Part shown: positions 35,801 through 44,918 of the stretch, in pieces | Layout: each line of letters starts with the position of its first letter | How positions within the stretch are numbered: the stretch's first letter is position 1 | Source of the DNA: Streptomyces malaysiense | GTDB lineage: Bacteria > Actinomycetota > Actinomycetes > Streptomycetales > Streptomycetaceae | Assembly (NCBI RefSeq): GCF_000980885.2 | Contig: NZ_LBDA02000036.1 | Span: 112,865 to 176,864 of the forward strand | Length of the DNA stretch: 64,000 bases | Direction of reading: 5' to 3' | Translations under genes and position numbers: made by a program | Notes under the pieces: generated by a model | Database searches by the model: none | Seen by the model: the letters and a program-made list of their open reading frames with translations, nothing else | What the model was told of the DNA's origin: nothing

Positions 35801-36564
35801 CCAGCGCCGAGGGCGCCACCGGCGCGTCCGGCACCATCGGGGGCGCGACCGGGACCGCCGCACGCACCGCCCTCGGCGTCCCCGGTTTCGCCCACCCCCT
35901 CGTCGCCCCCGCCCAGTGGGCCGCGCTCGCCCGCCCCGGCACCCCGCTGGACTGGGTGGTGCTCGATGTGGCCGGCGGCCCCGGCGCCCGCCCCGACCCG
36001 CACTGCCTGGCGGCCGCGGACCCGCTGCACCACGCGGGGGTGCGCGTCCTCGGCCGCCTCGACCTGGCGCAGGGCGTCCGCGCCCACGCCGATCTGATCC
36101 GCGACGCCCACCGCTACCTCGACTGGTACCGGGTCGACGGCTTCCTGCTGGACCGCTGCCCCGTCGGCCGGGGTGAACTCGACGGGGTCCGCCGGGTGCT
36201 CGGTGACCTGCGGGCGATCACCGACACCGCCCATCTCGTCCTCGGCCACGGCACCCATCCGCACCCGGACTACGCGGAGCACGCCGACCAGCTGGTGACC
36301 TTCTCGGGCCCCTGGTCCGACTACCGCTGGTCGCAGGTGGCGGAGTGGACGGCCGACCATCCCCCCGAGCGGTTCTGCCACTTCGTGCACGGCGTGCCGC
36401 GCGGGCATCTGGAGGAGGCGCTGCGTGTCGCGCGCTGGCAGGGCGCGGCCACGGTCTACTTCACGGACCGCACCGCGGGCCGGGGCTCCGGGGACCCCTG
36501 GGAGGCGATGCCCGGCTACTGGGACGAAATCGTCTCGCACCTCGGAACAGGTGTCTCGGAATGA
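35788..36564 (+). CDS. Spherulin-4 type TIM-barrel protein (GH114-like)
   Basis: 258 aa; ATG 35788 overlaps the epimerase 3' end and has TGGAGGCGG upstream. Features: GFAHPLVAPAQWAAL, WVVLDVAGGPGARPDP, VRVLGRLDLAQGVR, the YRVDGFLLDRCP strand and VYFTDRTAG near the end. This spherulation-specific family 4 belongs with TIM-barrel glycosidases related to GH114, the fold of the hydrolase domain of PelA. No signal peptide is seen, which is odd for a polysaccharide hydrolase. It may act in the cytosol or be exported by a non-classical route. Confidence 0.8.
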   Translation: MPHLTSAEGATGASGTIGGATGTAARTALGVPGFAHPLVAPAQWAALARPGTPLDWVVLDVAGGPGARPDPHCLAAADPLHHAGVRVLGRLDLAQGVRAHADLIRDAHRYLDWYRVDGFLLDRCPVGRGELDGVRRVLGDLRAITDTAHLVLGHGTHPHPDYAEHADQLVTFSGPWSDYRWSQVAEWTADHPPERFCHFVHGVPRGHLEEALRVARWQGAATVYFTDRTAGRGSGDPWEAMPGYWDEIVSHLGTGVSE

Positions 36565-36627
36565 AGAAGGGCGTGGCAGTGTTACCACCAGAACAAACGT
36601 AGTGATCGACCGACCAACGGAGTCCCC

Positions 36628-37806
36628 GTGTCGCTGCCACCCCTGGTCGAGCCCGCTTCCGAGCTCACCGTAGACGAGGTCCGCAGGTACTCCCGCCACC
36701 TGATCATCCCCGATGTGGGCATGGACGGGCAGAAGCGGCTGAAGAACGCCAAGGTGCTGTGCGTGGGCGCCGGCGGCCTGGGCTCGCCCGCGCTGATGTA
36801 CCTGGCCGCGGCGGGCGTCGGCACGCTCGGCATCGTGGAGTTCGACGAGGTCGACGAGTCGAACCTGCAGCGCCAGATCATCCACAGCCAGTCCGACATC
36901 GGCCGCTCCAAGGCCGAGTCCGCGCGTGACACCGTCAAGGGCATCAACCCCTATGTGAACGTGGTCCTTCACGAGGAGCGGCTCGAAGCCGAGAACGTGA
37001 TGGACATCTTCAGCCAGTACGACCTGATCGTGGACGGCACGGACAACTTCGCCACCCGCTACCTGGTCAACGACGCCTGTGTGCTGCTGAACAAGCCGTA
37101 CATCTGGGGTTCGATCTACCGCTTCGACGGCCAGGCCTCGGTCTTCTGGTCCGAGCACGGCCCCTGCTACCGCTGCCTCTACCCGGAGCCCCCGCCCCCG
37201 GGCATGGTCCCCTCCTGTGCCGAGGGCGGCGTGCTCGGCGTGCTGTGCGCGTCGATCGGCTCCATCCAGGTCAACGAGGCCATCAAGCTCCTCGCGGGCA
37301 TCGGCGACCCGCTGGTCGGCCGTCTGATGATCTACGACGCCCTGGAGATGCAGTACCGCCAGGTCAAGATCCGCAAGGACCCGAACTGCGCGGTCTGCGG
37401 CGAGAACCCGACCGTCACCGAGCTCATCGACTACGAGGCCTTCTGCGGCGTCGTCTCCGAGGAGGCGCAGGAGGCGGCCGCCGGTTCGACGATCACTCCC
37501 AAGCAGCTCAAGGAGTGGATCGACGACGGCGAGAACATCGAGATCATCGACGTCCGCGAGCCGAACGAGTACGAGATCGTCTCCATCCCGGGCGCCACGC
37601 TGATCCCGAAGAACGAGTTCCTCATGGGCACCGCCCTGGAGTCGCTGCCCCAGGACAAGAAGATCGTCTTGCATTGCAAGACGGGTGTCCGCAGTGCGGA
37701 AGTCCTCGCGGTCCTGAAGTCCGCGGGCTTCTCCGACGCCGTCCATGTCGGCGGCGGCGTCATCGGCTGGGTCAACCAGATCGAGCCGCACAAGCCGGTC
37801 TACTGA
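36628..37806 (+). CDS. moeZ: MoeZ: adenylyltransferase/sulfurtransferase (ThiF + rhodanese)
   Basis: 392 aa from GTG 36628. The ThiF/MoeB domain (1-270) has VGAGGLGSPALMYL for ATP, the Zn Cys pairs CYRC and CAVC, and DGTDNFATRY. The rhodanese domain (290-392) has active-site Cys in LHCKTGVRS. It activates and sulfurates ubiquitin-like sulfur carriers (ThiS, MoaD, CysO). A perfect 22-bp hairpin follows the stop. Gene order next to the DUF3152/TetR block is conserved in mycobacteria. Confidence 0.95.
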   Translation: MSLPPLVEPASELTVDEVRRYSRHLIIPDVGMDGQKRLKNAKVLCVGAGGLGSPALMYLAAAGVGTLGIVEFDEVDESNLQRQIIHSQSDIGRSKAESARDTVKGINPYVNVVLHEERLEAENVMDIFSQYDLIVDGTDNFATRYLVNDACVLLNKPYIWGSIYRFDGQASVFWSEHGPCYRCLYPEPPPPGMVPSCAEGGVLGVLCASIGSIQVNEAIKLLAGIGDPLVGRLMIYDALEMQYRQVKIRKDPNCAVCGENPTVTELIDYEAFCGVVSEEAQEAAAGSTITPKQLKEWIDDGENIEIIDVREPNEYEIVSIPGATLIPKNEFLMGTALESLPQDKKIVLHCKTGVRSAEVLAVLKSAGFSDAVHVGGGVIGWVNQIEPHKPVY

Positions 37807-37823
37807 CCGACTCCGACCGCTGC

Positions 37824-37870
37824 CGGGAGGCCCGGGGCCCTGAACCGAGTTCAGGGCCCCGGGCCTCCCG
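37824..37870. terminator. Perfect 22-bp hairpin between moeZ and the OhrR-like gene
   Basis: Arms 37824-37845 and 37849-37870, loop CGA. The longest perfect stem in the window, positioned between convergent genes; a bidirectional terminator. Confidence 0.85.
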
Positions 37871-37893
37871 CGTTGTCCGGCCGTTCCGTCCCT

Positions 37894-38361
37894 CTATCCG
37901 GCCGTCACGTTCGTCGTGAGCAGCCGCAGCAGGTGTTTGGCCGCGGCGTTCTGCTCCGGGGTGAGGCCCATGGCGTCGCCGATGGCCAAGGGGACCGCGT
38001 GGGCCTTCGCGCGCAGGGCGGTGCCGGGTCCGGTGAGGCGGACGGTGACGGAGCGTTCGTCCTCGGGGCGGCGCTCGCGGCGCACGAGACCGGCCGCCTC
38101 CAGGCGCTTGAGCAGCGGGGAGAGCGTGCTGGACTCCAGCTGGAGCGCGCTGCCCAGGTCGCCGACGGAGAGTGCGTCCCGCTCCCAGAGGGCCAGCATC
38201 ACCAGGTACTGCGGATAGGTCAGGCCCAGCTCGTCCAGCAGGGGGCGGTAGCGCGCGGTGACCGCGCGCGAGGCCGTGTACAGGGCGAAGCAGAGCTGAT
38301 CCCGCAGCAGGAGCGAGCCCTGTGCGGGGGTGCCCGGTCCGGGCTGCGTTTCCTGGGCCAT
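37894..38361 (-). CDS. OhrR-type MarR family regulator
   Basis: 155 aa. The N-terminal segment LRDQLCFALYTASRAVTARY carries the redox-sensing Cys (about residue 24) and the conserved Tyr residues that contact it in OhrR. The winged helix is QLESSTLSPLLKRLEAAGLVRR. Such regulators are released from DNA when the Cys is oxidised by organic hydroperoxide. It is divergent from an esterase gene; the intergenic region holds a large palindrome at 38421-38457. Confidence 0.9.
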   Translation of the reverse strand: MAQETQPGPGTPAQGSLLLRDQLCFALYTASRAVTARYRPLLDELGLTYPQYLVMLALWERDALSVGDLGSALQLESSTLSPLLKRLEAAGLVRRERRPEDERSVTVRLTGPGTALRAKAHAVPLAIGDAMGLTPEQNAAAKHLLRLLTTNVTAG

Positions 38362-38420
38362 GGCCGCGGCCCTCCCTTGTGAAGGAAAAGTCCTATTTTA
38401 GCAGTGACCTGACGGCCGCT

Positions 38421-38457
38421 ATTGGATCGTGCACAACTTAGTTGCGCACGATCTAAT
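38421..38457. promoter_or_regulatory. 37-bp near-perfect palindrome, operator of the OhrR-like regulator
   Basis: Half-sites ATTGGATCGTGCACAA (38421-38436) and TTGCGCACGATCTAAT (38442-38457), 14 of 16 positions symmetric, 5-nt centre. It lies between the divergent regulator and esterase genes. Confidence 0.75.
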
Positions 38458-38525
38458 CGGGCAGTATCTTTCTCCGTGTAACAGCCGGCCGGACCCACCG
38501 CCGGCCCGACACCCGGGAGCCCCGC

Positions 38526-39500
38526 ATGTCCGAGACCACCGAGACCACCGCCCGCCCGGTGCTGGAGCCGGCCGCCGCCGCCTTCGCCGAGGCCACCGCG
38601 AACCCGCCGTACCTCTTCGACCTCGGTCCGGCCGAGGGCCGCAAGGCCGTCGACGAGGTGCAGTCCGGGGAGATCGAGAAGCCGGCCGTCGACGAGGAGT
38701 GGGTGAACGTGCAGGGCGGGCCCACCGGTTCCGTCCGCGCCCGCGTCGTGCGCCCGGCCGGAGCCACCGGCACCCTCCCGGTGATCGTCTACATCCACGG
38801 CGCCGGCTGGGTGTTCGGCAACGCGCACACCCACGACCGCCTGGTCCGAGAACTGGCCGTCGGCGCCCGCGCGGCCGTCGTCTTCCCCGAGTACGACCTC
38901 GCGCCCGAGGCCCGCTACCCGGTCGCCGTCGAGCAGAACTACGCCGTCGCCCAGTGGGTCGTCCGCGAGGGTGCCGCGCACGGCCTGGACGCCACCCGGA
39001 TCGCGGTCGCCGGCGACTCCGTCGGCGGCAACATGTCGGCCGCGCTCACCCTGATGGCCAAGGATCGCGGTGACGTCCCGCTGGTCCAGCAGGTGCTGTT
39101 CTACCCGGTCACCGACGCGTCCTTCGACACCCCGTCGTACCACCAGTTCGCCGAGGGCTACTTCCTGCGCCGCGACGCCATGCGGTGGTTCTGGGACCAG
39201 TACACGACGGACGAGGGACAGCGCGCCGAGATCACCGCGTCGCCGCTGCGCGCCACCACCGAGCAGCTCACCGGCCTGCCCCCGGCGCTGGTCATCACCG
39301 GTGAGGCCGATGTGCTGCGGGACGAGGGCGAGGCCTACGCCGCCCGGCTCCGCGCCGCCGGGGTGCCGGTGACCGCCGTGCGCTACCAGGGCGTCATCCA
39401 CGACTTCGTGATGCTCGACGCGCTGCGCGGGACCCAGGCCGCCGGGGCCGCCATCGCCCAGGCCGTCGCCGTCCTGCGCACCGCGCTCGGCACGGTGTGA
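38526..39500 (+). CDS. Alpha/beta hydrolase of the hormone-sensitive lipase family
   Basis: 324 aa. HGAGW oxyanion motif (the HGG(A)-type of this family), nucleophile GDSVGGN (Ser about 159), Asp in TGEADVLRDEGE and His in GVIHDFVMLD. GGGAG precedes ATG 38526. It probably cleaves short-chain esters; control by the adjacent OhrR-like regulator is implied by the shared palindrome. No peroxidase (Ohr) gene is present. Confidence 0.9.
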   Translation: MSETTETTARPVLEPAAAAFAEATANPPYLFDLGPAEGRKAVDEVQSGEIEKPAVDEEWVNVQGGPTGSVRARVVRPAGATGTLPVIVYIHGAGWVFGNAHTHDRLVRELAVGARAAVVFPEYDLAPEARYPVAVEQNYAVAQWVVREGAAHGLDATRIAVAGDSVGGNMSAALTLMAKDRGDVPLVQQVLFYPVTDASFDTPSYHQFAEGYFLRRDAMRWFWDQYTTDEGQRAEITASPLRATTEQLTGLPPALVITGEADVLRDEGEAYAARLRAAGVPVTAVRYQGVIHDFVMLDALRGTQAAGAAIAQAVAVLRTALGTV

Positions 39501-39521
39501 CCCGGCGGGCCCGCGCGCGGC

Positions 39522-41111
39522 TCAGCCGCAGACCGAACCCGCCTTCGGGGTCGTCCCGTGCAGCAGGTACGCGTTCACCTTGCTCTGCACGCACGGGTCC
39601 TTGCTGTCGTACGCGCCGTGCCCCTGGCCCTTGAACGTCAGCTGGACGCCGACACCCTTGCCGAGGGCCTCCGCCATCCGCCGCGCGCCCTCGTAGGGGG
39701 TGGCCGGGTCGCCGGTGTTGCCGACGACCAGGATCGGCGCCGAACCGGGGGCGCTGACGTCCGGGTGGTCGGTGGCGCCGGGGACGGCCCAGTCGGTGCA
39801 GCCCACCATGCCCCAGGCGAGGAAGTCCCCGAACAGCGGCGAGGCGGCGTGGAACTCGGGGAGCACGCGGCGGACGTCGGCGACGGTGTAACGGGGCTTC
39901 TCGTCCGCGCAGTTGATCGCCACGTTCGCCGAGGCGATGTTGCTGTAGTGGCCGTTCTCGTCCCGGCCGTTCATCGCGTCGGACAGCACCATCAGAACCT
40001 TGCCGTCACCGTCGTACGCCTGCTCAAGGCCCTCGGTGAGGTACTCCCAGAAGTCCTTCGAGTACAGGGACTGCGCGATGCCGTTGGTCGCCGCGGTCTG
40101 GGTGAGCACGCGCGGGGCGATCGCCGGGATCGGCTTCTTCTCCAGGTCGGCCAGGAGTTTCGCGATACGGCTCTCGACGTCCTGCCGGGTGTCCCCGATC
40201 GGACAGCCCTCCGGCTTGGAGACGCAGTCCTCGGCGAAGTTGTCGAGGGCCAGCTGGAAGCCCTTCGCCTGGCCGAGCGCGCTCTGCTCGGGGTTCTCCG
40301 TGGGATCCACCACTCCGTCGAACACCGCCCGCCCGACGTGTGCGGGGAACAAGTGGGCGTAGACACCGCCGAGCTGGGTGCCGTACGAGATGCCGAAGTA
40401 GTGCAGCTTGGCGTCGCCGAGCACGCGCCGCATCAGATCGATGTCACGGGCCGCGTCGGTGGTGCGCACGTACGGCAGCACCTCCCCGGACTTGTTCTCG
40501 CAGCCCGCGTTGAAGTTCTTGGTGCGCTGGACCAGTCGGGCGCGCTCGGCGGCGTTGTCCGGGGTCGCGTCCTGCTGGAAGTACGTGTCGAGCTGGGCGT
40601 CGGTCCTGCACGTCACCGGCGCGCTGCGGCCCACCCCGCGCGGATCGAAGCTGACCAGGTCGTAGCGGGTGCGCAGGGTCGCGTAGTCCTGGGCGAACGC
40701 GGGCAGCGCGGTGACCCCGCTGCCGCCGGGGCCGCCGAAGTTGAAGACGAGCGAGCCGATCCGCTCGCTCGCGGGCCCGCTGGCCCTGGCCCGGATCAGG
40801 GCGATGCCGATGGTGGACCCCTGCGGCCTGCTCCAGTCCAGGGGCGCCCGCATGGTGGCGCACTCCCACCCGGCGCCGTTCGGCAGCGCGGACGGCGCGC
40901 TCCCGCCGCCCTCCGCCTCGTCCGGGGCCGGGCAGGCCGTCCAGTCCAGCGTCTGCGACGTCAGGGACGCGTACGACGCGGTGGCGCCGGTGCCGGCGTC
41001 GTCGTCGCCGCAACCGGCCAGCAGGGCGGCCAGCAGCACGGCGGTCGTCGTCAGGGCGGTGGTACGCGGCCAGGGGTGAGCGGCGGCTCGCAGCCGGGGG
41101 GGAGAGGCCAT
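39522..41111 (-). CDS. Secreted tripeptidyl aminopeptidase-like lipoprotein (alpha/beta hydrolase)
   Basis: 529 aa from ATG 41111. Signal peptide with lipobox LLAGC (Cys about 33). Hydrolase motifs: FNFGGPGGSG, nucleophile in GISYGTQLGG, Asp in NTGDPATPY, His in GQGHGAYDS; several Cys pairs. It matches the SlpD/SlpE and tripeptidyl-aminopeptidase family of Streptomyces mycelial lipoproteins that cleave small peptides outside the cell. Confidence 0.9.
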   Translation of the reverse strand: MASPPRLRAAAHPWPRTTALTTTAVLLAALLAGCGDDDAGTGATASYASLTSQTLDWTACPAPDEAEGGGSAPSALPNGAGWECATMRAPLDWSRPQGSTIGIALIRARASGPASERIGSLVFNFGGPGGSGVTALPAFAQDYATLRTRYDLVSFDPRGVGRSAPVTCRTDAQLDTYFQQDATPDNAAERARLVQRTKNFNAGCENKSGEVLPYVRTTDAARDIDLMRRVLGDAKLHYFGISYGTQLGGVYAHLFPAHVGRAVFDGVVDPTENPEQSALGQAKGFQLALDNFAEDCVSKPEGCPIGDTRQDVESRIAKLLADLEKKPIPAIAPRVLTQTAATNGIAQSLYSKDFWEYLTEGLEQAYDGDGKVLMVLSDAMNGRDENGHYSNIASANVAINCADEKPRYTVADVRRVLPEFHAASPLFGDFLAWGMVGCTDWAVPGATDHPDVSAPGSAPILVVGNTGDPATPYEGARRMAEALGKGVGVQLTFKGQGHGAYDSKDPCVQSKVNAYLLHGTTPKAGSVCG

Positions 41112-41241
41112 GTCCCCATCCTGCGGGCCCGCGCGCCGGGCCGCGCGGGGCACGGGCCGTACGAGGTACGAGGGTCGCGGGGCCGGTCGCACGGGGACTC
41201 CGGAGGGTTTCCCCGCCCGGGTCGGCCGGGGAACCGCGGGG

Positions 41242-44142
41242 CTACAGGGCTCCCTTGCGGGTCAGGTGGTTGAACGCCAGCCAGCCCGGCAGCACCGGCA
41301 GCCACAGCGTCATCAGCCGGAACAGCAGTACGGCGGGGGCCGCGACCTCCTTGGGCAGACCGAAGGCGATCAGGCCGAGGGTGAGGCTCGCCTCGATCGC
41401 GCCGACGCCGCCAGGGGTGGGCGCGGCCGAGCCGAGCGCGTTGCCGGCGAGGAAGACGACCGCGACGCTGGCGATGCTCAGGGTGGTCATGCCGTGCCCG
41501 AAGGCGCGCACCGCGGCATCGAGGCACATCACGTTGCACGCGGTCAGCAGCAGCATGCCGCCGATGCCGGTGACCAGCTTCTGCGGCCGCTGGAGCACAT
41601 CGAGCATGCGGGGCACCACACCGGCGAACAGCGACCTGACCCGGGTGACCACGAACTTCCGCAGGAACGGCACCGAGGTCACCACCAGCACCAGCACCGC
41701 GACGGTCAGCAGACCCGCGATCACGGTGCGGGACGGTGACAGCGAGGGCGTCTTCTCGGTGCCGGTCAGATAGCCGAAGGACAGCAGCATCAGGATGTGG
41801 CAGCCGAGCCCGAACAGCTGCGAGGCGCCGACGCTCGCCACCGCGAGCCCCGGGCGCACGCCCGCGCGCTGGAGGAAGCGCGTGTTCAGTGCCACGCCGC
41901 CGACCGCCGCCGGCGCCACGATCTTCACGAAGGAACCGGCGACCTGCGCCGCCACCGTCCGCGGGAACGGCACCCGCTCCGGCACGAAGCCCAGCAGCGC
42001 CATCGCCGCCGCCACGTAGCTGAGCGCCGAGAACAGTGCCGCCGCGATCACCCAGCTCCACTGGGCCTGCGCGAACAGCGTGCCGAACTGGATGTGGGTG
42101 AGCTGCGTCAGCAGGAAGTACGCGCCGATCGCGCCGGCGATGAAGCTGATCAGCGTGCGCGGGCGCACCCGCTCCAGACGGGCCGGCTGCACCGGGGCCT
42201 GCGGCCTGATCCGCAGTACCTGGTGCCGGATCTGGGTGAGCAGGTCCTCCTCGCGGGCCTCCTCCAACGCTTCGTCGATCGCCCGCCGCTCGGCCCGCTG
42301 TTCCGCTCGTACGACCTTCTTGTCGGACTTCTCCAGTTTGTTGAGCCTGTCGAGCTGCTCGTCGGCGTCCGCGCCCTCGTCGAGGGTCGTCCCGTTCGCC
42401 TCCGCGGCCTCCCGCAGCCGGGCCAGCTTGGCCTGCCGGGACGCCTCCAGGACCGCGTCCCGCTCCCGCTGGGCACGCTCGCGGCCCAGCCTGCGCAGCG
42501 TGTTGCGGGTGGAACGGGTGAGCGCGATCGGCTGGAGCATCGGCAGGCAGTCGGCCACCGTGTCCGGCCCGAGCACCTCGACCGCCGAGGCCACCGCGCG
42601 CTCCGCGCCGACCCGCAGGCCCAGCGTGGTCAGCAGCTGGGCGACGTCCATGCGCAGCAGCAGCTCACCGGCCGCGATCTCGCCGCCGCGCAGCTCGGCC
42701 AGGATCACCTTGCCGGACCCGTCGACCAGGATCGCGTCCCCGGCCAGCCTGCGGTGCGCGATGCGCCGCGACTGGAGAGCGCGCACCTGGGACCAGGTGC
42801 CGCGCAGCAGATCGTCGGTGATCTCCTCGTCGGTCAGCGCGTCCAGCGTGCGCCCGCCGGTGTGCTCGTAGACCAGCATCACCGCGTCCGGGCCCAGCTC
42901 CGAGGTGGCGATCAGCTTCGGCGCGTTGGCGCCCGCCGCGATCGCCGCGTAGGCCAGCAGCGCCTCCTGCTCCAGCGCCTGGCGCAGCGACTGGAGGCTG
43001 GAGCGGGTGGCGAAGCCGCGCAGGGTGAGGTTGCGCCACGCCCGGTAGAAGAAGCCCTGGGCCTGCTGTTCCCGGTCCACGACCGTGACGTCCAGCGGCG
43101 GGCCGTCCTCCAGGGTGACGAAGTAACGCCGGCCCCGGTCGCCGTTCTCGCTCTCCACGACCTCCTCGCGGGCCGCGCCGACCGGGCGGAAGCCGACGTG
43201 GCGCAGGCCCGCCAGCAGGGTCCGGCCGGTGGGGCGGACGTTGGGCGAGCCGACCGCGTACAGCGTGCCGTAGGCCACCGACCAGCCGATCAGCACCGTC
43301 AGGACGATGGAGAAGGCGGTCGTGTAGCCGGTGACGAGCATGGAGAACGCGTCCAGCAGCAGCACGATCCACAGCACCGAGCGCCAGCGGGGTCTGCGGG
43401 ACATGCCGACGGCCGTCATGTAGGCGATGACGGGTGCCAGGTAGCCGTGCACGGGGTCGGTCAGGGCGTGCACGTCGACCGGCGACGGCTGGGTCAGGGC
43501 GTCCTGGATCGAGCTCGGGGCGGCCCGCGCGACCCACAGGTCGGTGGCGAGCGTCACCCCGTGCGCGAGAACGGCCGCCAGGACGCCGTCGGCGATGCGC
43601 AGCCCGTCACGTTTGATCAGCCGCTCGATCGCGAAGGCGACCGGGACCAGCAGGATCGCGATGCTGGACGCCAGCCCCGCGAATCTGATCAGCAGGTCGG
43701 GGGCCTGCCCGGTGCCCTTGTTGATGTCCTGTTCGAGGCCTGAGGTGGTGCCGTGCGCGAACGCGGCGACGGCGAGCAGCACCACGATGGCGAGCAGGCC
43801 GACCAGGAGCCGCATCAGATCGGAGGGCCGGTGCACCCGGGCGGGGAGCAGGGGCTCGTCGCCCTCCACCGGGTCCGGGTGGTCCGGGTCCGGCCGGTCG
43901 GCGTGCGGTTCCGTGTGCGGATCGCCGTCGTCCGCGTCGTCCGCGGAGCCGCTCCGGCCGGTCGGCGGGTTCTGCGGGATGTGCGCCCCCTCGGTGCGTT
44001 CCGCCTCGGTGCGTTCCGTGTCCGCGGGGTGCGGCTCCCGGTGGGCGTCCTGGCCGCCCTCGCCCGTACGGCCTGTGTCCGGGCGTGCGCCGGCGTCAGG
44101 GGTGCCCGACCCGCCCTCGGGGTGCACTCCCTGCTGTTTCAT
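41242..44142 (-). CDS. Multidomain membrane protein: pseudokinase-like middle plus LPG-synthase-type membrane domain
   Basis: 966 aa from ATG 44142 (AAGAAGAGA upstream). A disordered, acidic N-terminus (1-110) is followed by about 6-7 membrane helices. A cytosolic kinase-fold-like part (about 330-530) has VYEHTGGRTLDALTDEE and HRRLAGDAILVDGSGKVILAELRGG, lacking the catalytic HRD/DFG residues. A charged coiled coil (about 560-650) leads to the C-terminal UPF0104/YbhN-type membrane domain (about 665-966, SFVKIVAPAAVGGVALNTRFLQ). The lysyl-transferase domain of MprF is absent. Function is unknown; perhaps lipid or glycolipid flipping. Confidence 0.82.
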   Translation of the reverse strand: MKQQGVHPEGGSGTPDAGARPDTGRTGEGGQDAHREPHPADTERTEAERTEGAHIPQNPPTGRSGSADDADDGDPHTEPHADRPDPDHPDPVEGDEPLLPARVHRPSDLMRLLVGLLAIVVLLAVAAFAHGTTSGLEQDINKGTGQAPDLLIRFAGLASSIAILLVPVAFAIERLIKRDGLRIADGVLAAVLAHGVTLATDLWVARAAPSSIQDALTQPSPVDVHALTDPVHGYLAPVIAYMTAVGMSRRPRWRSVLWIVLLLDAFSMLVTGYTTAFSIVLTVLIGWSVAYGTLYAVGSPNVRPTGRTLLAGLRHVGFRPVGAAREEVVESENGDRGRRYFVTLEDGPPLDVTVVDREQQAQGFFYRAWRNLTLRGFATRSSLQSLRQALEQEALLAYAAIAAGANAPKLIATSELGPDAVMLVYEHTGGRTLDALTDEEITDDLLRGTWSQVRALQSRRIAHRRLAGDAILVDGSGKVILAELRGGEIAAGELLLRMDVAQLLTTLGLRVGAERAVASAVEVLGPDTVADCLPMLQPIALTRSTRNTLRRLGRERAQRERDAVLEASRQAKLARLREAAEANGTTLDEGADADEQLDRLNKLEKSDKKVVRAEQRAERRAIDEALEEAREEDLLTQIRHQVLRIRPQAPVQPARLERVRPRTLISFIAGAIGAYFLLTQLTHIQFGTLFAQAQWSWVIAAALFSALSYVAAAMALLGFVPERVPFPRTVAAQVAGSFVKIVAPAAVGGVALNTRFLQRAGVRPGLAVASVGASQLFGLGCHILMLLSFGYLTGTEKTPSLSPSRTVIAGLLTVAVLVLVVTSVPFLRKFVVTRVRSLFAGVVPRMLDVLQRPQKLVTGIGGMLLLTACNVMCLDAAVRAFGHGMTTLSIASVAVVFLAGNALGSAAPTPGGVGAIEASLTLGLIAFGLPKEVAAPAVLLFRLMTLWLPVLPGWLAFNHLTRKGAL

Positions 44143-44328
44143 GATCTCTTCTTGGTCTCGTATCACCGGTCACCGCCCGCACGATGGTGGCATGTCCCAC
44201 CGACACACGCGGGCGCCAGGGTGTGATTGTGCGGTCGTACAGTCTGCCGGAAGCGCCGCCCGGGGGCGAGAGAGCGTTCGCTCCCGCGGGCTCCCGCGAT
44301 GTCGGCCGGGTGCGGCAGGATGGGGCGA

Positions 44329-44712
44329 ATGAGCGAGCAGAGCCCCGGCACTGAGCCGCGCGAGACGCATCCGGACGACCTGCCCGAGTACGCCGAGCGG
44401 GTCCTCGCGGTCGCCGAGCTGATCCCGCCGGGACGGGTCATGACGTACGGCGATGTCGCCGAATGGCTGGAGGAGGGCGGCCCGCGCCAGGTCGGCCGGG
44501 TGATGTCCCTGTACGGCGGCGCCGTGCCGTGGTGGCGCGTCGTACGCTCCGACGGGGCGCTGCTGCCGGGCCACGAACTGCGCGCGCTCGCGCACTACCG
44601 CGCCGAGGCCACACCGCTGCGCGAGGCGGGCAGGAGTACCGAGGGCCACCTGCCGCGGCTCGACATGCGGCGGGCCCGGTGGGACGGCGGTGCGGACGCG
44701 GGTCACACCTGA
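44329..44712 (+). CDS. Alkyltransferase-like protein (ATL, MGMT family)
   Basis: 127 aa. The DNA-binding domain of O6-alkylguanine methyltransferases is complete: IPPGRVMTYGDVAEWLEEGG and RQVGRVMSLYGG. The reactive-Cys motif PCHRV is PWWRV here, so the protein cannot take alkyl groups. It should flip out O6-alkylguanine and hand it to nucleotide excision repair. ATG 44329 is one of two close in-frame starts. It precedes adnA, as in mycobacteria. Confidence 0.88.
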   Translation: MSEQSPGTEPRETHPDDLPEYAERVLAVAELIPPGRVMTYGDVAEWLEEGGPRQVGRVMSLYGGAVPWWRVVRSDGALLPGHELRALAHYRAEATPLREAGRSTEGHLPRLDMRRARWDGGADAGHT

Positions 44713-44918
44713 CAGCTTCCGCCATAGGAGGCGGTCGGCGGCAACCTGTAGTCCGAACGGGTGATACCCGGGACGTCCGTGGCATGCCGTACGTTCGAGA
44801 GTCGGCGGTGTCGCGCCGGCGGCCCGTGCGCACCTCACCCGGAGCTCACCGCCCCGCGCGCGCGAGCGCCCGCTCGCCCGCACGACCAGCAGTACGACCA
44901 CCAGGACCGGCCAACCAC

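Noticed and set aside
32660..35863. 1067-codon minus-strand frame across the Pel-like operon
   Set aside because: Antisense shadow; low-complexity composition and no SD.
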